Assembly: GCF_001747095.1 (NCBI RefSeq)
Contig: NZ_MDGP01000001.1
Coordinates: 3,393,001-3,457,000, forward strand
Length of the DNA stretch: 64,000 nt
Source: Roseivirga sp. 4D4
Lineage (GTDB): Bacteria; Bacteroidota; Bacteroidia; Cytophagales; Cyclobacteriaceae
Reading direction: 5' to 3'
Position numbers and translations under genes: made by a program. Shown here in pieces: positions 62,705 through 64,000 of this stretch. Numbering within the stretch: position 1 is the stretch's first letter; every line of letters starts with the position of its first letter. The notes below the pieces were generated by a model. The model was given only the letters and a program-made list of their open reading frames with translations. It ran no database searches and had not been told where the DNA came from.

Positions 62705-63703
62705 TTAGTGATTGATTGGAATCTTCTTTAGGAGCTTCTCTATGATCTGTTCGGTGGTAATACCATCAGCCTCAGCTTCATAATTGAGTATAACTCTGTG
62801 ATTCAGTACATCAGAAGCAATCTCTTTGATGTCCTCTGGTAATACATAGTCACGCTGATTAAAGAAAGCGATTGCCTTAGCTGCAAGGTTTAAGTTAATC
62901 GAAGCTCTTGGAGAAGCTCCGAACTGCATATAATAGGCTTCTTCGTCTAGGCCATACTCTTTTGGATGGCGTGTAGCGAAAACCAGTTCAATGATATATT
63001 TCTCCAACGATTCAGATATAGTGACTGCATTCACCTCATCTCTGATGGCAAAGATGTCTTCTTTCGTCAGTAGCGTTTCAATTTCCGGACGGAATTTCAT
63101 GTTAGCCATCCTGCGCATTACTTCTAGCTCATCTTCTTTGGTAGGATAATCTACCTTAACCTTTAACATGAACCTGTCAATCTGTGCTTCCGGCAGGCTA
63201 TAGGTTCCTTCCTGATCGATTGGGTTCTGAGTAGCCAATACGATGAAAGGTCTGTCAAGCTTGTAACTCGTTTCACCAATGGTCACGGTCTTTTCCTGCA
63301 TAGCCTCAAGTAAGGCCGATTGCACCTTTGCAGGAGCACGGTTTACCTCATCCGCTAGGATTACATTACCAAAGATTGGGCCTTTTTTCACTTCGAATTC
63401 GGCTTTCTTCTGGTTATAAATCATAGTACCCACCAAATCTGCAGGTAAAAGGTCTGGCGTAAACTGGATACGTTGAAAATCTAAATGGAGGACTTCAGCA
63501 AGCGTGTTAACTGTCAAAGTCTTTGCGATACCTGGAACACCTTCTAAGAGAATGTGACCGTTAGTAAATAGACCAATCAATAATCGGTTGACCATATACT
63601 CCTGGCCTACAACGATTTTACTTACTTCAGAAGCAACTCGATTGATTTTTTCCTGATGTTCTTTTTTTAAGTCGTTTGATACAACCTCTTCCATGATTTT
63701 CAA
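62705..63703 (-). CDS. MoxR-family AAA+ ATPase
   Basis: Chaperone-like ATPase of 332 residues. Walker A is LLEGVPGIAKTLT, Walker B is VILADEVNRAPAKVQ, sensor I lies in FIVLATQNPI and the arginine finger region is LPEAQIDRFMLKV. MoxR proteins usually sit beside DUF58 and von Willebrand factor A genes and insert metals or assemble complexes. Here the next gene on the strand is an unrelated lipoprotein 134 bases away, so the usual partners are absent. The start is ATG at 63703 (MKIMEEVV); an ATG four codons in is an alternative. Confidence 0.95.
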   Translation of the reverse strand: MKIMEEVVSNDLKKEHQEKINRVASEVSKIVVGQEYMVNRLLIGLFTNGHILLEGVPGIAKTLTVNTLAEVLHLDFQRIQFTPDLLPADLVGTMIYNQKKAEFEVKKGPIFGNVILADEVNRAPAKVQSALLEAMQEKTVTIGETSYKLDRPFIVLATQNPIDQEGTYSLPEAQIDRFMLKVKVDYPTKEDELEVMRRMANMKFRPEIETLLTKEDIFAIRDEVNAVTISESLEKYIIELVFATRHPKEYGLDEEAYYMQFGASPRASINLNLAAKAIAFFNQRDYVLPEDIKEIASDVLNHRVILNYEAEADGITTEQIIEKLLKKIPINH

Positions 63704-64000
63704 TTCTTAAAGCGCGCTAAAATAATCAAATAGATAATATGCTAACCATAATACTTATACGAGCGCCAAAGGTTTTATATGGTTAGTAAACCGCAAATAT
63801 GAAGCTTAGCCAAATTAAGTCACAATCTGCCTCTGGCATTTAACAAGAATTAACAGCCAAAATTATTTCAAATTTTTTTTCAGAAGAATGCTCGAAAGAA
63901 TCTAAGCCCCTCCTTGATTTCTACTATTCGCCTGAAATACACGGAATTGTTTTTCACATTTTCATTTTCGAAGGCCGAAAGCAAATATTAGAAAAACACA

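Noticed and set aside
63880..64000. Open minus-strand frame of 40 codons reaching the right window edge, ending in TGA at 63880
   Set aside because: It could be the 3' end of a gene outside the window, but 40 codons without a stop occur by chance and no motif supports it. The rest of 63704-63879 shows nothing.

Overview
The window is a dense chromosomal stretch of a Bacteroidota bacterium, most likely a marine or soil member of the Cytophagales (Roseivirga/Fulvivirga-like). The evidence is TonB-dependent receptors, FecI/FecR-type surface signalling, long MacB/FtsX permeases, LytS/LytTR regulators, weak ribosome binding sites, several GTG/TTG starts, and near-consensus Bacteroidota promoters (TTTG, 19-20 bases, TAnnTTTG) before glyA and an RluA-family gene. 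No rRNA, tRNA, CRISPR array, prophage or intact insertion sequence was found. No gap without a gene exceeds 300 bases; the longest are 2002-2253, 26847-27074, 44461-44756 and 63704-64000.

Layout. 1-5977: a DNA cytosine methyltransferase cut by the left edge, a YccF membrane protein with a decayed second copy beside it, a large ABC permease and a retropepsin-like protease with a PDZ domain. 6069-8741: a divergent pair, beta-hexosaminidase (GH20) and glycosylasparaginase, fitting N-glycan breakdown. 8738-13282: DUF418 membrane protein, Rieske protein, TonB receptor, nitroreductase. 13279-17644: a type III polyketide synthase locus (methyltransferase, synthase, UbiA prenyltransferase, FAD oxidoreductase) with genes alternating strands and overlapping at their ends. 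17756-22096: a large zinc metalloprotease, a second retropepsin/PDZ protein and an SRPBCC protein. 22199-26846: a TPR-CHAT protease facing a sigma factor and a membrane TPR anti-sigma-like protein. 27075-41177 is mostly housekeeping: response regulator, glyA-tatC-rpiB, rbfA, LolC/E-like permease, SNF2 helicase, radA, PLP deaminase, pseudouridine synthase, TrhA and a potassium channel. 41253-47618: LytTR/LytS pair, NDH-2, a candidate structured small RNA with a terminator, and uvrA. 47704-51699: a minus-strand operon with an HTH regulator and CreD. 51780-55471: sigma factor, FecR, a small outer membrane barrel, and a second barrel fused to an STN domain. 55468-63703: HAD phosphatase, LOG-family protein, epimerase, a lipoprotein/TonB receptor pair and a MoxR ATPase.

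The two most interesting assemblies both look like ways to release a sigma factor. At 22199-26846 a periplasm-facing CHAT cysteine protease sits beside a sigma/anti-sigma pair; by analogy with type III-E CRISPR Csx29/Csx30/RpoE it may cleave the anti-sigma. At 51780-55471 a FecI/FecR pair appears to take its signal from a small beta-barrel carrying an STN domain instead of from a TonB receptor. Also notable are the type III PKS/UbiA locus and the structured RNA at 44624-44752. All functional proposals are inference from sequence patterns read by eye; no database search was run.
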